A model generated the notes under the pieces. The model was not told the origin of the DNA. It worked only from the letters and a program-made list of their open reading frames with translations, and searched no databases. The position numbers were made by a program, and so were the translations under genes. Positions 1 to 6,837 of a DNA stretch of 64,000 nt are shown piece by piece; position 1 is the first letter of the stretch, and every line of letters begins with the position of its first letter. The stretch covers positions 1 to 64,000 of the forward strand of contig JBMNQI010000001.1 in the NCBI GenBank assembly GCA_050944055.1, read 5' to 3'. The stretch comes from JBMNQI01 sp050944055. GTDB lineage: Bacteria; Bacillota; Clostridia; Oscillospirales; Oscillospiraceae.

Positions 1-665
1 CGGGCGCCCGCCGTGTCTACCTGATAGAGGAACCGGTGGCCGCCGCGATGGGCGCGGGCATGGATATTTCAAAGCCCGAGGGCAATATGGTAGTCGACGT
101 TGGAGGCGGCACGACGGACATAGCCGTCGTATCCCTGGGCGGAGTCGTTGCCTCCGACTCTATTAAGGTCGCGGGAGACAAGTTCGACGAGGCCGTCATA
201 AAATTCATACGCCGCAAATACAATATACTTATTGGAGACCGGACGGCGGAGGAGCTGAAAATAAGCATCGGCTGCCTTTTCCCGCGCCCGGAGGAGACGT
301 CGCTTGAGGTCAAGGGACGCTGCCTCATTACCGGCCTTCCGCGCACGGTGACCGTCACGTCGACGGAGATGATAGAGGCGCTCAGCGAGCCGGCCGCGCT
401 GATTCTCGAGGCCATGCACAGCGTGCTCGAGCGCACGCCGCCCGAGCTTGTGGGCGATATTTCGCGCAACGGCATAGTGCTCACGGGCGGGGGCAGCCTC
501 GTCTGGGGCTTTGACAGGCTGATAGAATCGCGGACGGGTATCGAGACGCACGTCGCAGACGACGCCGTATCCTGCGTAGCGTACGGCATAGGCAAATCGC
601 TTGATACGATAAGCGAGATGCAGGACGGCACTATAAACATATCGCGCAAAAAACAGCTGAAATAA
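1..665 (+). CDS. mreB: MreB/Mbl-type rod shape-determining protein, C-terminal part
   Basis: Actin-fold cytoskeletal ATPase that organises peptidoglycan synthesis along the cell cylinder. The window opens inside the gene; the reading frame runs from base 3 with no start visible. The visible part has the conserved segment IEEPVAAAMGAG, the phosphate-2 loop VVDVGGGTTDIAVV and the adenosine-binding loop IVLTGGGSL, followed by the usual C-terminal region ending QLK. The family is about 330-345 residues, so roughly the last two thirds are present. MreB, Mbl and MreBH paralogues cannot be separated from this fragment. A bidirectional-looking hairpin follows the stop. Confidence 0.93.
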   Translation, partial: GARRVYLIEEPVAAAMGAGMDISKPEGNMVVDVGGGTTDIAVVSLGGVVASDSIKVAGDKFDEAVIKFIRRKYNILIGDRTAEELKISIGCLFPRPEETSLEVKGRCLITGLPRTVTVTSTEMIEALSEPAALILEAMHSVLERTPPELVGDISRNGIVLTGGGSLVWGFDRLIESRTGIETHVADDAVSCVAYGIGKSLDTISEMQDGTINISRKKQLK

Positions 666-745
666 TACACTGCTGAAAGGCAGGCCGGCCGTTATATTAG
701 CCGGCAGTCCGCTGACATTGGCCTCAGCAGTCCAATACATAAAAT

Positions 746-788
746 ACAAAAAGCCGAACCGTATCGCTCAGATAGATTCGGCTTTTAC
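746..788 (+). terminator. Intrinsic terminator between mreB and marR
   Basis: Inverted repeat AAAAGCCGAA / TTCGGCTTTT around a loop of about 18 nt. It has a T-run on the plus side and an A-run on its left arm, so it can end both converging genes (mreB on plus, marR on minus). Confidence 0.75.
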
Positions 789-818
789 TAATATAAAACC
801 GTAAAGCTGGTTGTATTA

Positions 819-1256
819 TCACCGGCTTATCGAAAACTTCTCCAACAGCTTGTTGTATATCTTCAGCAGGTACTGCTTATCCTCGTCCGTAAAGCCGCTT
901 AGGATGTTGTCGGCGTCCTCGAGCACGAGCTTCCTCATGCGCTCGCATATTCGTTCGCCTTTCGGGGAGAGAATTACGTCGTCCGCCTTTCCGCCGTCCT
1001 TAGGCGGCCTTCGAAGAACAAGGCCGTCCCGCTCCATTCGGCTGACAAGCACGCTAGTAGTGGGAACGGATATACCGCGCTTTTCAGCTATCTCCTTGAG
1101 GCTCAGCTGGCCGCAGCGGCCGAGAATGGAAACAATTGATGCCTGACCCGTCCTGAGCCTGACGCTTCGAAGCCTCGAGTCGGTGTAATGAATAAATAAA
1201 CGGCAGACATCGGTCAGCATGTCCATAAACTGAAAATCATCTATATTTTCCACCAT
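819..1256 (-). CDS. MarR family transcriptional regulator
   Basis: Winged-helix DNA-binding repressor of about 145 residues, the normal MarR size. The HTH segment LSLKEIAEKRGISVPTTSV is followed by the wing (MERDGLVLRRPPKDGGKADD) and the dimerisation helix. I place the start at the ATG at 1256, because the GGGAGGAGG ribosome binding site lies 9 nt upstream; an ATG two codons earlier (1262) is too close to it. A longer in-frame ORF back to 1331 is not supported. No MarR target gene (efflux pump, reductase) is adjacent, so the ligand and regulon are unknown; it stands alone between mreB and dpaB. Confidence 0.9.
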   Translation of the reverse strand: MVENIDDFQFMDMLTDVCRLFIHYTDSRLRSVRLRTGQASIVSILGRCGQLSLKEIAEKRGISVPTTSVLVSRMERDGLVLRRPPKDGGKADDVILSPKGERICERMRKLVLEDADNILSGFTDEDKQYLLKIYNKLLEKFSISR

Positions 1257-1281
1257 ACCCATCCGCCTCCTCCCGTAAAGC

Positions 1282-1310
1282 AGTATACTCAAATGAATGA
1301 AATATGTCAA
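1282..1310 (-). promoter_or_regulatory. Sigma-A type promoter of the marR gene
   Basis: On the minus strand TTGACA (1305-1310), a 17-nt spacer and TATACT (1282-1287) lie just upstream of the marR ribosome binding site. Confidence 0.7.
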
Positions 1311-1461
1311 GAATTCGGCAACATGCGGCATAAACGGGCGAAATCAACCGACAAAGATCTGACCGTGGCTCCGCCCAGGCACTGAAACTGCGCTTCGGCC
1401 GCGCGGCGAAACCGCCGCGCGGCCCGTAATAAGCGCCCAAACGGGCGCGCGTGATGACACG

Positions 1462-2043
1462 TCAGAGCCTCGGCCCCAGTAAAAGCGGCTGGATCTGGCG
1501 GCCTTCAAGAGCCGCGCGTACGGTGTCGCCAATCAGCTCCATATCGGAGACCATGGAGCAGGGCTTGCCGCGCGGGTCGTCCTGATACATGGGCACGAAG
1601 TAGACGTTTCTGCGCACGAGGAGCCTGCCTATATTCTCCGCCGAGGCTGACAGGGCGTCGTTTGTCGCGGGTGCCAGCACAAGAGGCCTGTTGTTGCGAA
1701 GGTGGGCCTTGCATGCCATAGCGACGCCGGAATCGGTAACAGCGTGCGAAATCTTTGCCAGCGTGTTTCCGGTGCAGGGCGCGACTACAAGCACATCCAG
1801 CAGCTTCTGGGGGCCGATAGGTTCGGCGTCCGCTATTCCCGTAATTATCTTTTTGCCCGTCAGCTCTTCTATCTCCCGAATAAAGTCGCCGGCGAGGCCA
1901 AAACGGGTATCAGTGGCGGCGCTTATCTCCGACATTATGGGAAGTATATCATATTCGTCGGCAAGCTTATGTAGCACGGGCAGAACCTTCGAATACGTGC
2001 AAAAGGATCCGCACAGGGCAAATCCCATCTTAATCTTATCCAT
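1462..2043 (-). CDS. dpaB: Dipicolinate synthase subunit B
   Basis: Flavoprotein-like subunit of dipicolinate synthase (SpoVFB), which with DpaA converts the lysine-pathway intermediate dihydroxy-tetrahydrodipicolinate to dipicolinic acid in the mother cell, giving spores their calcium-dipicolinate core. The 193-residue protein has the expected start (KMGFALCGSFCTYSKV), the central VVAPCTGNTLAKIS segment and the NNRPLVLAPATNDALS segment typical of the family. It follows dpaA directly with an 11-nt gap and has a GGAGG ribosome binding site. In sporulating bacteria this pair is normally under sigma-K; I did not find a convincing sigma-K promoter here. The presence of dpaAB marks the organism as spore-forming. 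Confidence 0.95.
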   Translation of the reverse strand: MDKIKMGFALCGSFCTYSKVLPVLHKLADEYDILPIMSEISAATDTRFGLAGDFIREIEELTGKKIITGIADAEPIGPQKLLDVLVVAPCTGNTLAKISHAVTDSGVAMACKAHLRNNRPLVLAPATNDALSASAENIGRLLVRRNVYFVPMYQDDPRGKPCSMVSDMELIGDTVRAALEGRQIQPLLLGPRL

Positions 2044-2054
2044 TAAATCCTCCT

Positions 2055-2849
2055 TCAGCCGGACGGGCTTTCCATGATTTCTGACACAATATTGCGAATG
2101 GTTTTGGCAATGATGCCTCCCGCGGTTACCGGGGCCACCTTCCCCGGAAGGCTGAGCGCCCAGATTACCCGCAGGCCCAGCTCTGAAGCGGCCTCCATAT
2201 CCAGCCCGCCGGGCTTTGAAGCCAGATCGATAATCAGGCAGTCCCGTTTGACGCGCTCAAGCACTTCGCGCGTAAGCAGCCTGTGCGGCACAGTGTTGAT
2301 AATGAGGCCGTAACCGCCGACATGGCAGACAAGCTTTCTTATATCGGCAGAGCCGAGGCGGAAGGCCTCGAGCCAGGCAAAGTCTGTAGCCTTGCGAACT
2401 GCAACCGTGACCTTAGCGCCGACCTGCGAAAAGAGGCTGGCGCAGGCTTTCCCGACGTGCCCGTAGCCAAGTATAAGCACGGGCAGAAAGTTTATTGTGA
2501 CCGGCAGCTCCTCAAGCGCAAGCTGAAGCGCGCCTTCCGCGGTAGGAACAGCGTTTAGTATGGCGCACTCCTCGCGCTTGAAGTAATCGTAAGCATGGGC
2601 GCCGCGCTCGCTTATTGTTGACATGAAGCTTTCAGGCAGAATGCCGCCGAAATAGATTTCATCTTTTTTTGCGAAAGCCCCCGCGGCGTCAACGAGCCCT
2701 TTTTCAGCCGCCGGAGGCAGCACTATGCAGCTTTCGTCCGAGTGGTCGTAGAGGCAGCCGGAGCGGACGGAAAAACCCGAATCGTGCAAAACCGCCGAGA
2801 TATATTCCATTCGCGGATCGCCGCCCACTATGTAAAACTTAGGCCTCAT
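2055..2849 (-). CDS. dpaA: Dipicolinate synthase subunit A
   Basis: NAD(P)-dependent dehydrogenase subunit (SpoVFA) of dipicolinate synthase, acting in the mother cell late in sporulation. The 264-residue product (family usually 290-300) starts KFYIVGGDPRMEYIS, a hallmark of the family, and carries a Rossmann dinucleotide-binding segment LILGYGHVGKACASLF followed by a segment similar to D-isomer 2-hydroxyacid dehydrogenases (LIINTVPHRLLT, IIDLASKPGG, ALSLPGKVAPVTAG). The ribosome binding site is AAGGAAGG. It is the first gene of a two-gene operon with dpaB and is divergent from murC across a 230-nt gap. Confidence 0.96.
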   Translation of the reverse strand: MRPKFYIVGGDPRMEYISAVLHDSGFSVRSGCLYDHSDESCIVLPPAAEKGLVDAAGAFAKKDEIYFGGILPESFMSTISERGAHAYDYFKREECAILNAVPTAEGALQLALEELPVTINFLPVLILGYGHVGKACASLFSQVGAKVTVAVRKATDFAWLEAFRLGSADIRKLVCHVGGYGLIINTVPHRLLTREVLERVKRDCLIIDLASKPGGLDMEAASELGLRVIWALSLPGKVAPVTAGGIIAKTIRNIVSEIMESPSG

Positions 2850-3030
2850 ATTATGACCTTCCTTTCTGTTTGCATTAGGCGCTGAATGACCGTGAGAGGA
2901 ATATTATGACGTTGCCGCCCGCACGGGGGCAGCACGCGCTTGTCGCTGTCTTTTCCTCCTGCACGATATACTATGAACAGGCGGCACAATGGGTGAATAC
3001 CGACGGTTTGAATGTTTTTTTGCTTTCCTC

Positions 3031-3059
3031 TTGTGATAATCTGTGTAAGGACGTATAAT
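3031..3059 (+). promoter_or_regulatory. Possible murC promoter
   Basis: TTGTGA (3031-3036), 17-nt spacer, TATAAT (3054-3059). The predicted transcript start (about 3066) falls in the murC ribosome binding site, so the real promoter may lie further upstream; confidence is limited for that reason. Confidence 0.4.
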
Positions 3060-3079
3060 AATCCAGAGGTGAAGCATCA

Positions 3080-4453
3080 ATGCTTATCGACACATATCTC
3101 GTCCCCGGCCGCCGCGCGCATCTTGTTGGCATCGGCGGCGTTTCAATGCGCCCGCTTGCCGAGGTGCTTTTTGGGATGGGTGTTGCGATAACCGGTTCCG
3201 ATATAAATGAAAGCGAAGTCGTGCGCTCGCTCAGGGAAAAGGGAATCAAGGTTACTATCGGCCACTTTGCCGAAAGCGTGCGCGGGGCGGACCTGGTAAT
3301 CCGCACGGCCGCCGTACATGACGACAACCCGGAGATTGCGGAGGCGAGGAGGCTCGGCATTCCGGTCTTCGAGAGGGCGCAGGCATGGGGCCGCATTATG
3401 AAGGATTATAAAAACGCCCTGTGCATTTCCGGCACGCACGGGAAGACGACGACGACTTCGATGTCGGCATATATTCTCATGGAGGCCGGCCGCGACCCGA
3501 CTGTTATGATAGGAGGCACACTGCCGCTAATAGGCTCGGGCTATTGCGTGGGGTCGTTGGATACGATAGTTATGGAGAGCTGCGAGTACTGCAACTCATT
3601 TTTAAGCTTTTTCCCGGTTATCGCCGTCATACTGAATGTGGATGCGGACCACCTGGACTTCTTCAAGGATATTGACGACGTTATCGCTTCCTTCCATGCT
3701 TTTGCCGAACGTGTCCCGGAGCGCGGCTGCGTTATAGTCAACGCGGACGATCAAAACTCGATGAAAGCCGTAAGCGGCGTAAAAAGGCGCATAATGACAT
3801 TTGGCCTCAGTTCCAAAGCGGACGTCAGGGCGGAGAATATCGAGATGAAGAACGGACGTTCCAGCTTCGACGTTGTTTACGGGGGGAGGAGATTTGCGCA
3901 TCTGCAGCTGAAGGTGCCGGGCCTGCACAATATAATGAACGCGCTGGCAGCGACCGCCGCGGCGATAGAGCTGGAGGTCCCCCCCGGCGCAATAGAGCGC
4001 GGCCTTGCTAAGTTCCCCGGGGCGGGACGGCGCTTTGAATATAAGGGCGAATATAACGGCGCGGCCATTTATGACGACTACGCGCACCACCCGAGTGAAA
4101 TGCGCGCGCTCATTACAGCCGCGAAGGACCTTGACTTTAAGCGCATAATCCTGGTTTTCCAGCCGCACACATATACGCGAACTAAGCTGCTGTACGACGA
4201 TTTCGTGCGCGAACTCAGGCGCGCCGACATTGCCATACTCGCGGAAATCTACGCGGCGCGCGAGGTGAACACGATAGGCATAACGTCCTCGCAGCTGGCA
4301 AAAGACAGCGGCGCGCGGTGCTACGCCTCGTTTGATGAGATAACCGCGGCGCTTCAGGCGGAGGCCCGCCCGGGCGACCTTATTCTTACAGCCGGAGCCG
4401 GAGACATCTATAAAATCGGCGAAAAGCTGGCGAGCCTCTCGGTTCCGCAGTAA
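3080..4453 (+). CDS. murC: UDP-N-acetylmuramate--L-alanine ligase
   Basis: Cytoplasmic Mur ligase that adds L-alanine to UDP-MurNAc using ATP, the first amino acid step of peptidoglycan precursor synthesis. The 457-residue protein has the N-terminal UDP-binding Rossmann segment (HLVGIGGVSMRPLA), the P-loop GTHGKTTTTS beginning at residue 118, the MESCEYCNSF and NVDADHLDFF central segments, and the C-terminal domain with DDYAHHPSEM and FQPHTYTRTKLL, all characteristic of MurC. Start ATG is preceded by GAGGTG. It stands alone, away from a division/cell-wall cluster, and is followed by a terminator. Confidence 0.97.
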   Translation: MLIDTYLVPGRRAHLVGIGGVSMRPLAEVLFGMGVAITGSDINESEVVRSLREKGIKVTIGHFAESVRGADLVIRTAAVHDDNPEIAEARRLGIPVFERAQAWGRIMKDYKNALCISGTHGKTTTTSMSAYILMEAGRDPTVMIGGTLPLIGSGYCVGSLDTIVMESCEYCNSFLSFFPVIAVILNVDADHLDFFKDIDDVIASFHAFAERVPERGCVIVNADDQNSMKAVSGVKRRIMTFGLSSKADVRAENIEMKNGRSSFDVVYGGRRFAHLQLKVPGLHNIMNALAATAAAIELEVPPGAIERGLAKFPGAGRRFEYKGEYNGAAIYDDYAHHPSEMRALITAAKDLDFKRIILVFQPHTYTRTKLLYDDFVRELRRADIAILAEIYAAREVNTIGITSSQLAKDSGARCYASFDEITAALQAEARPGDLILTAGAGDIYKIGEKLASLSVPQ

Positions 4454-4458
4454 ACTAA

Positions 4459-4483
4459 CGCCCGCTTCCGCGGGCGCTTTTTT
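4459..4483 (+). terminator. Intrinsic terminator of murC
   Basis: GCCCGC / GCGGGC stem with a TTCC loop followed by a run of T directly after murC. Confidence 0.8.
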
Positions 4484-5339
4484 ACTCATTCGCGCGCGCA
4501 AGCCTTACGGACAAACCTCCGCTTACGGATAGCTCGGTTCCTTCGGCCAGCTCGATGTTAAATATCTCCGGGGTGTACCATCCGGAGCCGTCGTCAACGC
4601 CGAATACCTCGTTTACGCCGCCTTGAAAAATATTTGAAGAGTACAGGTTGCCCGAACCGGATATTGCAGTTATTTTATAGGTCCCGGGCTCAAAATCAGT
4701 ACCTGCAGTGTAGTTTCCGCTCCCAAGCGTAATTGCGTTTTCTTCGTCATAGGTGCGCCCTGTGAAGCCGCCTTCGACGACAGTATAAACCAGCCTTACG
4801 CTCAGGCCTCCGCTGACGCTTAGAGTAACGCCTTCCGGCAGCTTAAGCCCGTTGAACGACTCGGTGTATAATCCGGAGCCGTCGTCGACTCCGAACATCT
4901 CGTTGACTCCCCCGCTATAGAGGTTGGAACTGCTCAGGTTTCCCTGCCCTTTTGCCGCCGTTACGTTGCATTTTCCGGACGGGATGTCGATGCCCGCCGT
5001 ATAATACCCGTCGGCAAGCACAAACGTCGTTTCGACCTGTGAAAGGTCCGGCGTAGGTTCCGGCGCTGAAGCTTCGGGTGTCGCCGTAACGTCGGCCGGC
5101 TTGCCCGTAATACGCGGGCTGGGTGAAAGCGGCGCTCCGCCGCCGCCATTGTCGCCGTTGTTATTAGACAGGACTGGCAGGATCAGTATTAATAACAGTA
5201 CGGCAAGTAACCAGAACCACCATCGTTTGAAAATTGATTTTTTAGGTTTGTCCTCCAATTCCGGCTGAGGAGAAGCCGGAGCTCCGCATTGCGGGCAGTA
5301 TTTCGCGGAATGCTCCGCGCCGCATTTCGGGCATCTCAT
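4482..5339 (-). CDS. Zinc-ribbon membrane-anchored protein with duplicated beta domain
   Basis: I do not recognise a named family for the whole protein. It has a short N-terminal zinc ribbon (Cys3, Cys6, Cys15, Cys18), a Lys-rich linker, one membrane segment (about residues 39-58, WWFWLLAVLLLILILPVL), a Pro/Thr/Ser-rich spacer and two tandem copies of an approximately 80-residue domain (about residues 105-190 and 200-283). Both copies contain NEMFGVDDGSG or NEVFGVDDGSG and end LSVSGGLSVRL. The topology suggests a cytoplasmic zinc ribbon and an extracellular repeat region. The ribosome binding site GGAGGG precedes the ATG. It is monocistronic by appearance and converges on murC. Function is unknown. 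Confidence 0.8.
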   Translation of the reverse strand: MRCPKCGAEHSAKYCPQCGAPASPQPELEDKPKKSIFKRWWFWLLAVLLLILILPVLSNNNGDNGGGGAPLSPSPRITGKPADVTATPEASAPEPTPDLSQVETTFVLADGYYTAGIDIPSGKCNVTAAKGQGNLSSSNLYSGGVNEMFGVDDGSGLYTESFNGLKLPEGVTLSVSGGLSVRLVYTVVEGGFTGRTYDEENAITLGSGNYTAGTDFEPGTYKITAISGSGNLYSSNIFQGGVNEVFGVDDGSGWYTPEIFNIELAEGTELSVSGGLSVRLARANE

Positions 5340-5396
5340 TTATTACCCTCCCGACGTCCTATTCTCGCTTATATTATTGCCGCATAGAAGTTTATA

Positions 5397-5425
5397 TTGC
5401 GTTAATAACAGTTTGGACTTATAAT
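5397..5425 (+). promoter_or_regulatory. Promoter of the desulfoferrodoxin gene
   Basis: TTGCGT (5397-5402), 17-nt spacer, TATAAT (5420-5425), about 35 nt before the start codon, with GGAGGAGG as ribosome binding site. Confidence 0.7.
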
Positions 5426-5460
5426 ACAGTTGTACCATTACTTTACGGAGGAGGTAAAAT

Positions 5461-5844
5461 ATGTCCGAATCGCGTTTCTTTATTTGCCGGCATTGCGGCA
5501 ATCTTGTGGGTATGATATTTAATTCAGGCGTCAGTATGGAATGCTGCGGCGAAGCTATGGAACAGCTTGTCGCCGGCAGCGTCGACGCGAGCGAGGAAAA
5601 ACACGTGCCGGTCGTAAAAGTAGAAGGGAATAAGGTCACCGTCGCGGTCGGCTCGGCAGAGCACCCAATGCTGCCCGAACACTATATCCAGTGGATTTAT
5701 CTCCAGACAGAAAACGGGGGACAGCGCAAAGAGCTCAAGCCCGGCGATAAGCCGGAAGCGGTTTTCATGCTGGCTGAGGGCGAATCGCCCGTCGCCGCGT
5801 TTGAATACTGCAATATTCACGGGCTCTGGAAAGCGGAAGTTTAG
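5461..5844 (+). CDS. dfx: Desulfoferrodoxin (superoxide reductase)
   Basis: Non-haem iron protein that reduces superoxide to hydrogen peroxide in anaerobes without releasing oxygen. The 127-residue protein has the N-terminal desulforedoxin-type iron site (Cys9, Cys12, Cys28, Cys29) and the C-terminal superoxide reductase centre, with His48, His68, His74, Cys117 and His120 at the expected positions (motifs EKHVPVV, EHPMLPEHYI, CNIHGLW). It is therefore the two-iron (class I) form with both centres intact. It is a single-gene transcript with its own promoter and a strong terminator. No rubredoxin gene is adjacent, so the electron donor is encoded elsewhere. Confidence 0.97.
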   Translation: MSESRFFICRHCGNLVGMIFNSGVSMECCGEAMEQLVAGSVDASEEKHVPVVKVEGNKVTVAVGSAEHPMLPEHYIQWIYLQTENGGQRKELKPGDKPEAVFMLAEGESPVAAFEYCNIHGLWKAEV

Positions 5845-5852
5845 GCTTACAT

Positions 5853-5894
5853 ACAAAGAGCCGCGCGGTCTGATAGGAGCGCGCGGCTCTTTGT
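5853..5894 (+). terminator. Strong intrinsic terminator after dfx
   Basis: Perfect 15-bp stem ACAAAGAGCCGCGCG / CGCGCGGCTCTTTGT with a 12-nt loop; the arms supply A- and T-rich ends, so it may work in both directions. Confidence 0.8.
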
Positions 5895-5928
5895 GCATTC
5901 TGCGCGTAACGCCCTTGTTATTTAAGAA

Positions 5929-5959
5929 AACTATATGCAAAATACTCTTGCATATAGTT
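5929..5959. promoter_or_regulatory. Perfect inverted repeat overlapping a promoter -35 box
   Basis: AACTATATGCAA and its exact reverse complement TTGCATATAGTT are separated by 7 nt. The right arm contains the -35 box of the ribU promoter. The geometry suits a repressor or activator operator acting in addition to the FMN riboswitch; no known binding consensus is recognised. Confidence 0.5.
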
Positions 5960-5976
5960 TGACTGCGATATATAAT
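5948..5976 (+). promoter_or_regulatory. Promoter of the FMN riboswitch-ribU transcript
   Basis: TTGCAT (5948-5953), 17-nt spacer, TATAAT (5971-5976), placed about 25 nt before the riboswitch. Confidence 0.7.
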
Positions 5977-5998
5977 ACATATATAACCGAATAGAAAA

Positions 5999-6108
5999 TG
6001 TCTTCAGGGCAGGGTTAGATACCCGACCGGCGGTATAGTCCGCGAGCGGTTTTCCGCAGAACCGGTTTGATTCCGGTACCGACAGTATAGTCTGGATGGA
6101 AGAAGATA
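5999..6108 (+). ncRNA. FMN riboswitch (RFN element)
   Basis: Contains the conserved RFN blocks in order: TCTTCAGGGCAGGGT, CCCGACCGGCGGTATAGTC, GATTCCGGTACCGACAGT and TAGTCTGGATGGAAGAAGA. The outer stem forms between TCTTC and GAAGA. FMN binding is expected to favour the terminator at 6134-6166 and switch off ribU. Confidence 0.97.
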
Positions 6109-6133
6109 GAGCGCAGATTATTTGCGCGTTCGT

Positions 6134-6166
6134 CCCCGAAGGCTTATTGCTTTCGGGAATTTTTTA
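6134..6166 (+). terminator. Riboswitch expression-platform terminator
   Basis: CCCGAAGGC / GCTTTCGGG type stem with a TTATT loop and a following T-run, between the FMN aptamer and the ribU ribosome binding site. Confidence 0.8.
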
Positions 6167-6183
6167 CTTTCAAGGAGGAAAAA

Positions 6184-6756
6184 ATGAGTACGAACGTCAA
6201 AAAACTTACAACAATGGCCATGCTAATTGCGATATCAATTGTTCTTGTATCGCTGATCCACTTCCCGATATTCCCATCGGCAACTTTCCTGGAATACGAC
6301 CCGGCTGACGTCCCGATACTTATCGGCACATTTCTTTTCGGCCCTATCGCGGGCATATGTATAACCGCCGCGGCGGCGGTTATACAGGGCCTGACTGTCA
6401 GCGCCCAGAGCGGTATTTACGGCATCATAATGCACTTTATAGGCACCGGAGTCCGTGTGTTGATAGCAGGCTGCATATATAAGCGCAAAAAGACGCGAAT
6501 GAACGCCGTGATTGGCATTGTCGTGGGTATAGTCGTGGGCGCGCTTGTCATGTGCGGTGCGAACCTTATTATCACTCCGATATTTATGGGCGCGCCCCGG
6601 GAGGCGGTAGTCGCCATGCTCCTGCCTGTAATTCTGCCGTTTAACCTCATTAAATTCACGCTCAACGGAGCGGTGACCTTTATAGTATACAAGTTCATCT
6701 CCAGGGCTTTTCACAAATGGGAGGAAACGCCCACGAAGGAAAAGCAGAGGGCCTGA
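6184..6756 (+). CDS. ribU: Riboflavin ECF transporter substrate-binding subunit
   Basis: Membrane S component that captures riboflavin and works with the shared ECF energy-coupling module. The 190-residue, strongly hydrophobic protein has about six membrane segments and the family features FPSATFLEYDPADVPILIGTFLFGP near the N-terminus and PFNLIKFTLNGAVTF near the C-terminus (given here in parts: LEYDPADVP and FNLIKFTLNG). AAGGAGG lies 7 nt before the ATG. Control by the FMN riboswitch directly upstream confirms the substrate. No ECF ATPase or T subunit is nearby, as is usual for group II ECF systems. Confidence 0.95.
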   Translation: MSTNVKKLTTMAMLIAISIVLVSLIHFPIFPSATFLEYDPADVPILIGTFLFGPIAGICITAAAAVIQGLTVSAQSGIYGIIMHFIGTGVRVLIAGCIYKRKKTRMNAVIGIVVGIVVGALVMCGANLIITPIFMGAPREAVVAMLLPVILPFNLIKFTLNGAVTFIVYKFISRAFHKWEETPTKEKQRA

Positions 6757-6772
6757 GTTTACCTGACTAAAC

Positions 6773-6801
6773 TTGACAAATATACATATTAAATTTATAA
6801 T
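6773..6801 (+). promoter_or_regulatory. Consensus sigma-A promoter of the groEL-like gene
   Basis: TTGACA (6773-6778), 17-nt spacer, TATAAT (6796-6801): a perfect consensus promoter. No CIRCE (HrcA) operator is present. Confidence 0.85.
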
Positions 6802-6830
6802 ACCTCCTGCTGATTAATCTCACAGGAGGT
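6802..6830 (+). promoter_or_regulatory. Dyad covering the start of transcription and the ribosome binding site
   Basis: ACCTCCTG (6802-6809) and CAGGAGGT (6823-6830) are exact inverted repeats; the right arm is the ribosome binding site, followed by six T. The predicted transcript start (about 6808) would leave most of the left arm out of the RNA, so it may act as a DNA operator rather than an RNA hairpin, or be coincidental. Confidence 0.4.
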
Positions 6831-6837
6831 TTTTTAT

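Noticed and set aside
2850..3079. Sigma-K promoter for dpaAB
   Set aside because: CATAATAT-like sequences occur on the minus strand, but no properly spaced -35 AC element was found, so no claim is made.
3602..4501. 299-residue antisense ORF over murC
   Set aside because: Shadow frame of murC without recognisable protein features.
6781..6837. CIRCE (HrcA) operator at the groEL-like gene
   Set aside because: The inverted repeat present is ACCTCCTG / CAGGAGGT; the TTAGCACTC / GAGTGCTAA pattern is absent.
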